DNA of 23,661 bases from NCBI GenBank assembly GCA_013139755.1, contig WTAG01000483.1, forward strand, positions 1 through 23,661, written 5' to 3'. Every line of letters starts with the position of its first letter. The stretch's first letter is position 1. The notes under the pieces were generated by a model. It searched no databases. It was not told where the DNA came from and saw nothing but the letters and a program-made list of their open reading frames with translations. Below, piece after piece: positions 15,122 through 23,661 of this stretch. Source of the DNA: Methylomarinum sp. Its GTDB lineage: Bacteria > Pseudomonadota > Gammaproteobacteria > Methylococcales > Methylomonadaceae. A program made the translations under genes and the position numbers.

Positions 15122-15742
15122 ATGAAACGAAGGAGTGCAATAAAAACCATACCGTCCATAGCTATCTTTATTAGTGGTTACACCCCACTTTTTCTCATAA
15201 TGATAATTAAGGATATAAATAATTTTCTTTGGTTTGAATATGCCCTAACTCAACCAGTTATGGAGGTAAGTATAATTAAACTTCCATATGGAATAGCATT
15301 TCATAACCCAAGTGTTGTTATTTTCCTTGTAACTTTGACAGTTCTTAGTTTGATTTTACTTAAATATGTTTTAAAAAATATAGGAAATAACCCATTTCCA
15401 ATTAAAATAACCGAAGCAAAAAGCCGATCCAGTGAAGTAGTCAATTATACGATTCCTTACATGATTTCTTTTGTGGCATTTGATTTATCTAAATGGCAAG
15501 ACCTTTTAGCACTTGTTATATTTCTTTCTATTCTTTGCCTACTATCCATCAGAAGCCAAAGTATATTTATAAACCCTATATTGGCTGCAATTGGGTATGG
15601 TTTATATGACTGTAAATATTACGAAAACAATAAATTGAAAGAATGTGTGATGCTATCACAGATTGACCTATCTGAAGGGATAGAAACAAACTACAAAAAA
15701 TTAACTAATTACATGGGCATAATATCTAATAAGGAGAGCTAA
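15122..15742 (+). CDS. kwaA: KwaA-like membrane protein (Kiwa defence)
   Basis: This 206-aa protein has about four membrane segments: residues 9-28 (IPSIAIFISGYTPLFLIMII), 63-86, 106-122 and 127-144, with a hydrophilic C-terminal cytoplasmic domain. The size, the topology and the immediately following DUF4868 gene (two-base gap) match KwaA of the Kiwa anti-phage system. KwaA there is the membrane component that responds to phage at the cell envelope and controls KwaB. An AAAGGA ribosome-binding site precedes the ATG. The assignment depends mainly on the KwaB partner, because membrane sequence alone is weakly diagnostic. Confidence 0.75.
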   Translation: MKRRSAIKTIPSIAIFISGYTPLFLIMIIKDINNFLWFEYALTQPVMEVSIIKLPYGIAFHNPSVVIFLVTLTVLSLILLKYVLKNIGNNPFPIKITEAKSRSSEVVNYTIPYMISFVAFDLSKWQDLLALVIFLSILCLLSIRSQSIFINPILAAIGYGLYDCKYYENNKLKECVMLSQIDLSEGIETNYKKLTNYMGIISNKES

Positions 15743-15744
15743 CC

Positions 15745-16719
15745 ATGGAAGAAAAAATACGACTTCTTCACACACTACAGACTATAGACTTTACCCAGTT
15801 GCAATGCAGGTTATGGGTGGTAAAACGAAGAACTACAAAAGGGAAAGCAACCTATAAATGCCTATCAACTGTAATCAGTGGTCTTGAATATGATTTCAAA
15901 GAAACAATAAAAGATTTTTTCTCTGGCGGCGGTATTCACTCTCCGATACAAGGATTATCTCAATATGTAGTATTGACTACTGAACTTGATGAAGACAGAG
16001 CATTAGTTCATCAAACGAACGAAACTGATTTCATTAATATTATTGATGAGATAAATTCTGGAGCCGATAACGACCCTGTAACTGAAATTAACCAATTTCA
16101 TAATTCATGGGCATTAATTGTAAATTTTTACAATGAAGATCATAGTTTTTTTGCTTTCAGCAAAATAAAAGGCGGATGGAATTTAAAGCGTAGCGGTACT
16201 GTTGGGAATTGGGTTTTTAATGAGGGTAAATTTGAAAAAGTAACGCTAGATAAAACTTTTACTTTTAGAAATGTATTTGATTTTATCGCATATGGAAATG
16301 ACGTATTTATCCGTAATAAAGCTAATTATGAACTTGGCTTGAATATAAGAGAAGGCTTAGAAGCTAAGCGAGACATACTTATAGATAAATTCTCTGAAAA
16401 CGGGATTATTACTTCTACTGACGACTTAAAAATTGCTATAGGAACAAACAAGACGCTATTAAGACGACTTGTATCTGTAGAAGAAAATAGATACTTTGAA
16501 GATCAAGAGTTCATTGAAGATATGAAAAATATTATTGGTGAACACGGATGGAATATGCCAGAAGATGATGATGGTAAATTTATTATTGATGAAAATAATG
16601 TAGACCTTTTCTTAAAGTTAATAAATGATAAGAGATTCATATCTCTAATAAAAAAACAAATGGTTGATGCTGATTCAGTAGAGTTGGTAAGTGAAAGCCA
16701 ATCTTCTGAAGCAAACTAG
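15745..16719 (+). CDS. kwaB: KwaB-like DUF4868 protein (Kiwa defence)
   Basis: This 324-aa protein resembles KwaB (DUF4868, about 315 aa in the founding system). Recognisable parts are the central HSFFAFSKIKGGWNL, TFTFRNVFDFIAYGNDVFIR and NKANYELGLNIREG segments typical of DUF4868. KwaB is the cytoplasmic DNA-binding effector that works with KwaA against phage replication. AAGGAG lies inside the end of kwaA, so the two are translationally linked. The C-terminal 25 residues are acidic and serine-rich. Other DUF4868 proteins exist outside Kiwa, but the adjacent four-helix membrane gene makes Kiwa the best reading. Confidence 0.8.
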   Translation: MEEKIRLLHTLQTIDFTQLQCRLWVVKRRTTKGKATYKCLSTVISGLEYDFKETIKDFFSGGGIHSPIQGLSQYVVLTTELDEDRALVHQTNETDFINIIDEINSGADNDPVTEINQFHNSWALIVNFYNEDHSFFAFSKIKGGWNLKRSGTVGNWVFNEGKFEKVTLDKTFTFRNVFDFIAYGNDVFIRNKANYELGLNIREGLEAKRDILIDKFSENGIITSTDDLKIAIGTNKTLLRRLVSVEENRYFEDQEFIEDMKNIIGEHGWNMPEDDDGKFIIDENNVDLFLKLINDKRFISLIKKQMVDADSVELVSESQSSEAN

Positions 16720-16769
16720 AAGACTAAAAAAACCAAAGCACCAATAATAAAGGGACAGATAAAACAGGT

Positions 16770-18635
16770 ATGCAAAATTTATTAAAAGAATTAATCGGTA
16801 CACTTCAAAATGATAAACGTCTGATTATTGATGGTAGATTAGTAAAGAATAAGGTTGTAGAGCTTGCTCTTGCAATGGATGAAGGGTTAATTGCTTTGCT
16901 ACTTAGCAACGAATCTATAAAGAAACATTTTTTCAAAGAAATAGGAAAAACGTTAGTTTTTGATAAGGTTGCATTTCAAAGTTTTGTTAGCAACAAGCAA
17001 TTTTTACCTGATAGCTATACCGCATTTAAAAATAAAATTGGCTTAACTGCTGATAGAGAATATTTAACCGAAAACAAAGAGGTTGTGCTTTCTTGGCCAT
17101 ATAAGGATTGTGTATTAGAGGGCGGACAAACTAAAGAAGATCAAAAACGTAAAGAAATATTTTGGAATGAAACCCTTGCACCTGATGAGATAGACCGCTT
17201 GCTTGCTCCCAAAGTACTAAGTAATTTTAAAAAATACGATAAAGATGGCGAGCATAAAGTAGAAAATATCAGCCTTGATGATAATCTGATTATCAAGGGT
17301 AATAACCTATTAGCTTTACATTCTTTGAAAAGGAAATATGCGGGTAAGGTGAAGTTGATATATATCGACCCTCCTTACAATACAGGTAATGACAGCTTTA
17401 AGTATAACGACAGTTTTAATCATTCAGCTTGGCTTACGTTTATGTGTAACCGCCTTGAAGTGGCAAGGTCTTTATTATCAAAAGAAGGAACTATTTGGAT
17501 CACCATAGATGACGTTGAAGGACATTATCTAAAAATCTTATGTGATCAGGTTTTTACAAGAGAATGTTACGTTGCATCTATAGCATGGCGTTCAGCAGAT
17601 TCATCAAATAATGATGCTAAAAAGTTCTCCGTTGATCATAACGAGATACTTGTTTATTCAAAAAATCCAGACTGGAAGACAACAAGATTAGAGCGTACAG
17701 AAGAATCTGACGCTCATTATTCCAACCCTGATAAAGACCCTAAAGGAGCTTGGTTTTCAGGTAATATATCATCACCAAATCCTCGTAAAAATCTTCGTTA
17801 TAACCTCCATTCTCCAAATGGAAAAGAAATTGAACCACCTAAAAACGGATGGCGTTGGAGCAAAGAAAGAATGACTTCAATGATTGAAACAGGTGAAGTA
17901 ATATTCTCTGATGATGGTACTAGAATAATAAAAAAAACATACTTATCAAACCAAAAAGGGTTAGCTCCTTCGAGTATATGGGATGATTACGAAAAAACAG
18001 GGCATAATCGTCAAGCAAAATACGAACTAATAAAATTATTCCCTGAAATTGATACAGCACAACAATTTCGTACACCAAAACCAGAACGCCTGATAAAGCG
18101 TATTTTAGAAATTGCAACAGAACCACAAGATATTGTTTTAGATTTCTTTTTAGGTTCAGCCACTACATGTGCTGTAGCTCATAAAATGAAAAGAAAATTC
18201 ATTGGAATAGAGCAGCTTCATTACATAAAAGATACAGCTATTGAACGCCTGAAAAAAGTTATTTCTGGTGAACAAGGGGGCATTTCAAAAGCAGTGAAAT
18301 GGAAAAATGGTGGTTCTTTCACCTACTGTGAACTAACACAACATAACGCAAACGTTATAGATAAAATAGAGAAAGCAAACGCTACCAAAGCCTTAAAATT
18401 AATCTGGCAGGAAATAGAAAAAACTGATTTTATCAGCTACAAAATAAAGCCAGAAATAATCAATGAAAATATCCATGAATTTGAAGCCTTAACAATCGAG
18501 GAACAAAAACAATTCTTGATTGCCGTACTGGATAAAAATCAACTCTATGTGAATTATTCAGACATTGAAGATGAAGATTATCAAATATCGGATGAAGATA
18601 AAAAACTGAATAGACAATTTTATGGTGAGGTTTAA
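16770..18635 (+). CDS. mod: Type III restriction-modification methyltransferase (Mod)
   Basis: This 621-aa protein is an N6-adenine methyltransferase of the beta class. The catalytic motif DPPYNTG begins at residue 200 and precedes the AdoMet-binding motif DFFLGSATT at residue 458. The region between (about 265-440) is the target-recognition domain, where sequence specificity is set. Mod alone methylates one strand of an asymmetric site and with Res forms the restriction complex. It starts 50 bases after kwaB and is followed after two bases by res. I see no simple-sequence tract of the kind that makes many mod genes phase-variable. Confidence 0.95.
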   Translation: MQNLLKELIGTLQNDKRLIIDGRLVKNKVVELALAMDEGLIALLLSNESIKKHFFKEIGKTLVFDKVAFQSFVSNKQFLPDSYTAFKNKIGLTADREYLTENKEVVLSWPYKDCVLEGGQTKEDQKRKEIFWNETLAPDEIDRLLAPKVLSNFKKYDKDGEHKVENISLDDNLIIKGNNLLALHSLKRKYAGKVKLIYIDPPYNTGNDSFKYNDSFNHSAWLTFMCNRLEVARSLLSKEGTIWITIDDVEGHYLKILCDQVFTRECYVASIAWRSADSSNNDAKKFSVDHNEILVYSKNPDWKTTRLERTEESDAHYSNPDKDPKGAWFSGNISSPNPRKNLRYNLHSPNGKEIEPPKNGWRWSKERMTSMIETGEVIFSDDGTRIIKKTYLSNQKGLAPSSIWDDYEKTGHNRQAKYELIKLFPEIDTAQQFRTPKPERLIKRILEIATEPQDIVLDFFLGSATTCAVAHKMKRKFIGIEQLHYIKDTAIERLKKVISGEQGGISKAVKWKNGGSFTYCELTQHNANVIDKIEKANATKALKLIWQEIEKTDFISYKIKPEIINENIHEFEALTIEEQKQFLIAVLDKNQLYVNYSDIEDEDYQISDEDKKLNRQFYGEV

Positions 18636-18637
18636 TC

Positions 18638-21274
18638 ATGACTGATAAACCTTTGCTTCATGAAAAGCTGACTACAGGCGCAGAATTTTTAGGTGGTAGT
18701 GATTTTTATCAAAAAAACATCCCTGATTGTATAGCTAGTAACCTGAACCCTAACTTTCAATTACGACCTTATCAATTTGAAGCCTTTGGACGCTTCAAGT
18801 ATTACATGGAAAGCTATCCTAGTCGCCCAAAGAACACGCCTACACAAGCTTTGTATCATATGGCTACTGGTAGTGGTAAAACTCTTATTATGGCTGGGTT
18901 AATACTTTATTTATATAAACAGGGCTACCGTAATTTTCTGTTTTTTGTAAACAGCACCAACATTATCAATAAAACCCGTGATAATTTTCTTAATTCCGCT
19001 GCTTCAAAATATCTGTTTAATGAGACAGTGCAGATCAATAACCAGCAAATACGCATTAAAGAAGTCGATAATTTTCAGGCGGCTAATCCTGACGATATAA
19101 ACATTGTCTTTTCGACTATTCAGGGCTTGCATACACGCTTAAATACACCGCGTGAAAACAGCATTACTTATGATGATTTTGAAAGTGAAAAAATCGTTCT
19201 TATCTCCGATGAAGCTCACCATATCAATGCTGAAACAAAAAAATCTAAAGATATAAACCAAGCCGAATTATTTGATTTAACAAGTTGGGAATCTACAGTT
19301 AATAAGATTTTCAATGCCAATAATCAAAATATCCTGCTTGAATTTACAGCTACCGCAGACTTAACGAATGAGCAGATTATTGAAAAATACCGCGATAAGA
19401 TTATTTTTGATTACCCATTAAAATCCTTTAGGCTGGATGGTTACTCAAAAGAAGTAAAGGTTTTACAATCTGACATTAAGCCTTTTGATAGGGCGTTACA
19501 AGCCATACTATTAAGCCAGTTTAGACGTAAGATATTTGAAAAATACGGCTGGATGATTAAGCCTGTTATTTTATTCAAGTCTAAAACAATCAAGGATTCT
19601 AATGCTTTTCTTGATGAATTTATAGCTAGGATAAAAGACTTGAAAGAAAGCGATCTAGCAAAAATCCAAAGCAACCCTAATTTAGATAGTCACTTAAAAA
19701 AGGTGTTTGATTATTCCCAGTCTAATCAAATTACACTAGAAAACCTAGCTTTAGAATTACAAGAGGAATTTGCGGAAAATAAGTGTATCTCTGTTAATTC
19801 TAAAGATGAATCCGAACAAAAACAAATAGCCGTCAATACACTAGAAGATAGTGATAATGAATACCGTGGCGTGTTTGCAGTTGATAAACTTAATGAAGGG
19901 TGGGACGTTCTAAACCTGTTTGATATTGTACGGCTTTACGATACGCGAGATGCAAAATCTGGAAAGCCTGGCAAGACTACTCTATCAGAAGCGCAATTAA
20001 TTGGGCGTGGTGCAAGATACTGCCCCTTTAGATTGGAAGAAGACCAGCCGCTTTATCAACGTAAATACGATATTCTAAATGATGAGAAAGAGCATGACTT
20101 AAAGCTATGTGAAGAACTCTATTATCATAGTGCTTACAATCCCCGTTATATTCAGGAACTACATACCGCATTAGAAGAGATCGGTATCAAAGCAAAAACT
20201 AGCCGCGAATGTAAACTATTTTTAAAACCTAATTTTAAAAACAAACCATTTTATAAAGCGGGGATGATTTTCAAAAATGAACGTGTGAAATATGCCCGTG
20301 AAGATGTGTTGGGATTAAATGCTTCGTTTATTGAAACAACACATAAAATCCCCTTACTATCTGGGTATTCACAATCATTAACAGTCTTTGAAGATGAAAA
20401 ACAGAAGCAAGCCAACAAGAAACAAAAGGATTATTTTATAAAATCATTTGGTTCTAGCGTTATTAAAAAAGCCTTGAGCAAATTTCCTGAATATCAATTT
20501 TCAAGTTTAAAACGCTTCTTTCCTCACTTAAAAAGCCTTTCAGAATTTATTAAATCCGATAATTACCTTGGGAAAATAAAAGTAGAAGTTGAGGGTTCTG
20601 AGCATATAGTCAATAACCTAACTCAAGATAATAAACTTGATTGCGTTGTGCGTTTACTAGACAAATTAAGCTGCCAATTACAGGCTGAAAAAGTTGATTA
20701 CAAAGGTACGAAAGAGTTTAAGCCATATATGGTGAAAGATACCTTTACTAATAAAACACTCAATATCGTTAATGATGGCAATAGTGATCAAGAATATGGA
20801 ATTTCTCAAAGCGAAACGACTAACCAAGATTTATATATGGATTTATCCAGTAAAGATTGGTTTGTATTTAATGAAAACTTTGGAACATCAGAAGAAAAAT
20901 ATCTGGTTAAATATATTGATAAAGCAATAGAACAACTAAAAGAAAAATATTCAGAAGTGTATTTGCTGCGTAATGAACGACATTTCAAACTTTTTAATTT
21001 TGATGATGGGCGGGCTTTTGAACCAGATTTTGTATTGTTCTTAATAAAAAATAATACAAGCCCAGCTATACATTACCAAGTGTTTATAGAGCCTAAAGGA
21101 AGTCATTTAATTAAACAGGATGAATGGAAACATAATTTTTTAATGCAATTAGAAACAGAGCATAAAATTGAACAACTATGGAAAGATAGGGAGTATATAG
21201 TTTGGGGGATGCCTTTTTATAATGAAACTGATACTAAGCCAGAATTTGAAAAAGAATTTAGAAGTTTGACATAA
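18638..21274 (+). CDS. res: Type III restriction-modification helicase-nuclease (Res)
   Basis: This 878-aa subunit has an SF2 helicase motor with Walker A ATGSGKT (residues 76-82), DEAHH (191-195), the DKLNEGWDVLNLF motif and IGRGARYCPF (motif VI). The C-terminal PD-(D/E)XK nuclease has D797 in FEPDF and E818-P-K820 in IEPKG. Type III Res uses ATP to communicate between two unmethylated, oppositely oriented sites and cuts beside one. All catalytic motifs are intact and the length is typical, so the system looks functional. The gene is two bases after mod. Confidence 0.95.
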   Translation: MTDKPLLHEKLTTGAEFLGGSDFYQKNIPDCIASNLNPNFQLRPYQFEAFGRFKYYMESYPSRPKNTPTQALYHMATGSGKTLIMAGLILYLYKQGYRNFLFFVNSTNIINKTRDNFLNSAASKYLFNETVQINNQQIRIKEVDNFQAANPDDINIVFSTIQGLHTRLNTPRENSITYDDFESEKIVLISDEAHHINAETKKSKDINQAELFDLTSWESTVNKIFNANNQNILLEFTATADLTNEQIIEKYRDKIIFDYPLKSFRLDGYSKEVKVLQSDIKPFDRALQAILLSQFRRKIFEKYGWMIKPVILFKSKTIKDSNAFLDEFIARIKDLKESDLAKIQSNPNLDSHLKKVFDYSQSNQITLENLALELQEEFAENKCISVNSKDESEQKQIAVNTLEDSDNEYRGVFAVDKLNEGWDVLNLFDIVRLYDTRDAKSGKPGKTTLSEAQLIGRGARYCPFRLEEDQPLYQRKYDILNDEKEHDLKLCEELYYHSAYNPRYIQELHTALEEIGIKAKTSRECKLFLKPNFKNKPFYKAGMIFKNERVKYAREDVLGLNASFIETTHKIPLLSGYSQSLTVFEDEKQKQANKKQKDYFIKSFGSSVIKKALSKFPEYQFSSLKRFFPHLKSLSEFIKSDNYLGKIKVEVEGSEHIVNNLTQDNKLDCVVRLLDKLSCQLQAEKVDYKGTKEFKPYMVKDTFTNKTLNIVNDGNSDQEYGISQSETTNQDLYMDLSSKDWFVFNENFGTSEEKYLVKYIDKAIEQLKEKYSEVYLLRNERHFKLFNFDDGRAFEPDFVLFLIKNNTSPAIHYQVFIEPKGSHLIKQDEWKHNFLMQLETEHKIEQLWKDREYIVWGMPFYNETDTKPEFEKEFRSLT

Positions 21275-21299
21275 CCTCCATGTAATTAAACTAGGCACA

Positions 21300-21327
21300 T
21301 TGACAAAATAACTCAACATGTCATAAC
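21300..21327 (+). promoter_or_regulatory. Putative promoter of the RadC-like gene
   Basis: A consensus TTGACA (21300-21305) and a weaker CATAAC (21322-21327) are separated by 16 bases, 43 bases before the next ATG. Its presence suggests the following gene is not part of the restriction operon. Confidence 0.35.
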
Positions 21328-21370
21328 AGCCCATACCCTTAATACGGAAAATTAATGGAAGCGGTTAGAT

Positions 21371-21880
21371 ATGTTGAAACGGACTTTCAACCAAAGAGCA
21401 AAACATGACTTTGAGATCAGGGAACCTAACGGATTTTATAGATCAGCCACGGAAGATGAAATCTTAGAAACTGCGCTATCTATTATCAATTCTCGATTTA
21501 CAAAAGGGACTGCTATTACTGATCCCAAACAAACCCATGAATTTTTAAAGCTAGAACTCGCCCATGAAGAACATGAACTGTTTGCTGTTCTGTGGTTAGA
21601 TACTCGCCACCGCATTATTGATTTTGAAACACTCTTCAGAGGCACGATAGACGCGGCAAGTGTCTATCCTCGTGAAGTGGTTAAATCAGCTCTTGAGCAT
21701 AATGCAGCGGCCTGTATATTGTGTCACAATCACCCCTCAGGTGTTGCTAAACCAAGCCAAGCAGACAAACAAATTACAGAAAAAGTAAAAGCCGCCCTTA
21801 ATCTAGTTGATGTAAGAACACTTGATCATGTACTGGTTGCAGAAGAGACTTATTCTTTTGCTGAACACGGGATACTTTAA
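21371..21880 (+). CDS. radC: RadC family JAB-domain protein
   Basis: This 169-aa protein is a plasmid-type RadC protein with the JAB/MPN metalloprotease-like core: ELFAVLWLD, then H119-N-H121-P-S-G with a downstream Asp in SQAD, then LDHVLVAEETYSFAEHG. It lacks the N-terminal helix-hairpin-helix of full-length chromosomal RadC (about 220 aa). That is usual for mobile-element copies associated with anti-restriction and transfer genes. The molecular function of this family is unsettled. It converges with the thermonuclease gene, the two stops overlapping by four bases. Confidence 0.9.
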   Translation: MLKRTFNQRAKHDFEIREPNGFYRSATEDEILETALSIINSRFTKGTAITDPKQTHEFLKLELAHEEHELFAVLWLDTRHRIIDFETLFRGTIDAASVYPREVVKSALEHNAAACILCHNHPSGVAKPSQADKQITEKVKAALNLVDVRTLDHVLVAEETYSFAEHGIL

Positions 21881-22533
21881 TTGCATAGCTTTTCACATGG
21901 AACGCCGTCTTTATTTCCATCAAGCCGCGTTAGTCCGCATTGCGTAAGATAAAAACGGGCTTCCTCACAATTCACCATTTGCTTGCAATAACGCTTACTA
22001 CCGCATGTTTTGCTAAATATTTTACTTTGCTCAGAGGATGGTAAGTTTTTACGTTTACCTTTGCGCCACTCCCAAGGCGGTACTATATAAGCTTCGGGCA
22101 TATTCCACAGCCCAATATTCTGCTCTTTGGCCTTGGCCTCAAGATCAAACAGGTTTTTATCGTGAGAATATTTCCGATAAACCCAAGCCGCCCCTTGTTT
22201 AACTAATTCAGCATTAACATCCAGATCACCAACATAAACACGGCCAATAGTTCGCCCGTATCTATCTACATCTTTCACACTGACCCGAATTTGCTTACTA
22301 AATACCAATTCACTAAGCTTTTGTTTGGCTTTTTTACCGTAAGGTTGCCTCTTTTCTGGTGTATCAATTTCGGCCAATCTAATTTTGACTTGGCGTTTAT
22401 CATCAGTAAGCAAAGTTAAAGTGTCACCATCGGCAATTCCAACGACTTTGCCCGTTAATGTTTCCGCCATAACTGGGTAGGAAACAAATAATATTAACAA
22501 TACTAAAACCGAATTTAGCGTCTTATATGTCAT
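21877..22533 (-). CDS. Secreted thermonuclease (SNase) with Excalibur domain
   Basis: This 218-aa protein has a signal peptide (residues 1-23, ending PVMA) and a staphylococcal-nuclease domain with the catalytic set D37, R52, D57, E60 and R94 (DGDT, IRLAEIDTPEK, DRYGR). A C-terminal Excalibur-type calcium-binding motif, LDGNKDGVPCEKLC, is flanked by four further cysteines. It is expected outside the cytoplasm, where it cleaves DNA and RNA in the presence of calcium. Similar nucleases occur on conjugative and mobilizable plasmids of alphaproteobacteria. It lies just downstream of the relaxase on the same strand. Confidence 0.9.
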   Translation of the reverse strand: MTYKTLNSVLVLLILFVSYPVMAETLTGKVVGIADGDTLTLLTDDKRQVKIRLAEIDTPEKRQPYGKKAKQKLSELVFSKQIRVSVKDVDRYGRTIGRVYVGDLDVNAELVKQGAAWVYRKYSHDKNLFDLEAKAKEQNIGLWNMPEAYIVPPWEWRKGKRKNLPSSEQSKIFSKTCGSKRYCKQMVNCEEARFYLTQCGLTRLDGNKDGVPCEKLCN

Positions 22534-22627
22534 TGATTAGCTCTTCATCTATAAAAACAAAACTTACAAAGTAATCTAGGCTATTATTTTAGTAATCACA
22601 AAGCCTAATAGAACATGACTTCATTTA

Positions 22628-23661
22628 TCAATCATGATCGATGCTATGGCCTTGGCTCTGATCCTGCGCTTGTGATTGGCTTTCCTGCTTTTGTTCTGCT
22701 CGCTGCGGGTTTTCTGACTTATAGCGTTGCAATGTTTCCCTATGAGCCTTACTTAAGCCATCTTCAAAAGATGATCTTAAATCATTTTCATTATCTTCCT
22801 TCATCGTTTCAATGGTTTTTTTCAGCTCTTCTGGGCTACGAAGTTCACCTATATCATTAAATTTCTGCTCTATTGGCCTAGCCGATTCTTGATCCATTTT
22901 AACGACTTGCTCTTCTACAGATTTTTCAAAGGCGACCAGCTCCCATTCTCTACGGCTATCGAATATCTTGGTTTTTTTAGCATTAAACCAACTATCTGAG
23001 GAAACATCGTTCTCGTCAATTTTTTTATTCATATTGTCATTAGATGGGTTAAGTTTTTCTGATTGCTCTATAGCTTCTTCTGACTCAATTTCAACACTAG
23101 GAGGCTCAACATTAAAACCATGTTTTTTGAGTTCCCTAAGCTGTATTTCTGGAGAGCGATTTTCATTAAATGCATTAATGTCATCTTCAAAGCGACCTAG
23201 CCTTTCTTGCAAAGTTTTCTCTTGAGCGTCCAACATATCTTCAGCAATTGTCTTTTTCCCTGTTAGACGAGCTAAAAATCCGCTATTTTGCTGTAAATTC
23301 TGCGCTGCTTGATCTCGTTTTTTGGTCAGGTCATCTATATCCCATCTTTGACGACTCTCTGCTGTTTTTTTATCTATCTGCCTTTGATACTGCCTCTGTC
23401 TTTCACGGTTATCAAAAGCTTTCTTTTCTTTTTCATAGGCCGCTTGTTTAGCCAGCAATTCTGCTTGCTTTTGTTTTCTTAAATCCTGAGCGGCTAAACG
23501 TTGTTCTTTTTCCTGTTGTTTAGCTTTGGTTTCTGCCGCTTTATCGGCGGCATCTGCTAAAGATTTTTGTTGCTGTAATTCCTGTGCATCACGATCATAA
23601 AGTTTTAGTTTTTCTGTAATATCACCTTTAATTTCTTTGGCGAGTGCATCAGCGTCTTTTA
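22628..23661 (-). CDS. Relaxase, C-terminal part; continues from position 1
   Basis: The reading frame is open from the right end of the window (23659 is the first complete codon) to a stop at 22628, 343 codons. It is lysine-, glutamine- and glutamate-rich with long coiled-coil stretches (EKEKKAFDNRERQRQYQRQI), as in the helical tails of plasmid relaxases. An internal ATG at 23458 is not the start, because coding sequence continues upstream to the window edge. With the N-terminal part at 1-815 it forms one 613-aa protein once the repeated TCTTTTA is collapsed. The tail probably contacts the coupling protein or carries the transfer signal. Confidence 0.88.
   Translation of the reverse strand, partial: KDADALAKEIKGDITEKLKLYDRDAQELQQQKSLADAADKAAETKAKQQEKEQRLAAQDLRKQKQAELLAKQAAYEKEKKAFDNRERQRQYQRQIDKKTAESRQRWDIDDLTKKRDQAAQNLQQNSGFLARLTGKKTIAEDMLDAQEKTLQERLGRFEDDINAFNENRSPEIQLRELKKHGFNVEPPSVEIESEEAIEQSEKLNPSNDNMNKKIDENDVSSDSWFNAKKTKIFDSRREWELVAFEKSVEEQVVKMDQESARPIEQKFNDIGELRSPEELKKTIETMKEDNENDLRSSFEDGLSKAHRETLQRYKSENPQRAEQKQESQSQAQDQSQGHSIDHD

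Noticed and set aside
13734..21274. Transposon or integrative boundaries around the defence island
   Set aside because: I compared the flanks 13620-13733 and 21275-21370 by eye and found no shared direct or inverted repeats and no transposase gene.
1..23661. tRNA or rRNA genes
   Set aside because: No tRNA-like cloverleaf or rRNA sequence was recognised in the intergenic regions on either strand.

Overview
The window is almost certainly a complete circular mobilizable plasmid of about 23.65 kb, linearised inside its relaxase gene. The 5' part of the relaxase is read leftward off position 1. Its 3' part is read leftward from position 23661. The last seven bases repeat the first seven, and collapsing them restores one frame (613 aa). 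The iteron-controlled RepA of the RPA type, the VirD2-like relaxase, the ArdC/ArdB pair and the overall AT-richness suggest an AT-rich alphaproteobacterium. An acetic-acid bacterium of the Commensalibacter kind or a similar host is possible, but that is an inference and not proven here.

Layout. (1) Mobilization: mobC and the relaxase on the minus strand, a candidate oriT at about 1.19-1.30 kb, and a small coiled-coil mobilization protein at 1.4 kb. (2) A Sel1-repeat protein at 2.1-3.3 kb, preceded by a promoter-to-terminator unit that may encode a small RNA. (3) A short transfer operon at 3.5-5.8 kb: three small membrane proteins followed by a VirD4/TraG-type coupling ATPase that lacks its own membrane anchor. 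(4) Two unrecognised small genes at 5.8-6.6 kb. (5) A catalytic-domain-only tyrosine recombinase, a BrnT/BrnA toxin-antitoxin pair and a hypothetical gene at 6.7-8.3 kb. (6) The replicon core at 8.5-11.1 kb: DnaA boxes, seven iterons, repA, a parA plus small partner operon, and AT-rich repeats flanking that operon. (7) A plasmid-specific Cys/His-tailed coiled-coil gene at 11.1 kb. (8) A leftward anti-restriction block at 11.7-13.4 kb (ArdC and ArdB/KlcA). (9) A rightward defence island at 13.7-21.3 kb: a PD-(D/E)XK nuclease, a two-gene Kiwa-like unit (KwaA/KwaB) and a type III restriction-modification pair (Mod/Res). (10) A RadC-family JAB protein and a secreted thermonuclease with an Excalibur domain at 21.4-22.5 kb.

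Together the plasmid carries replication, partition, addiction and relaxosome/coupling functions. No type IV secretion channel genes are visible, so transfer would need a helper. The most notable feature is the stacked defence island of nuclease, Kiwa and type III R-M. It lies directly beside two anti-restriction genes, so the element appears able both to evade restriction when it enters a cell and to protect the cell afterwards.
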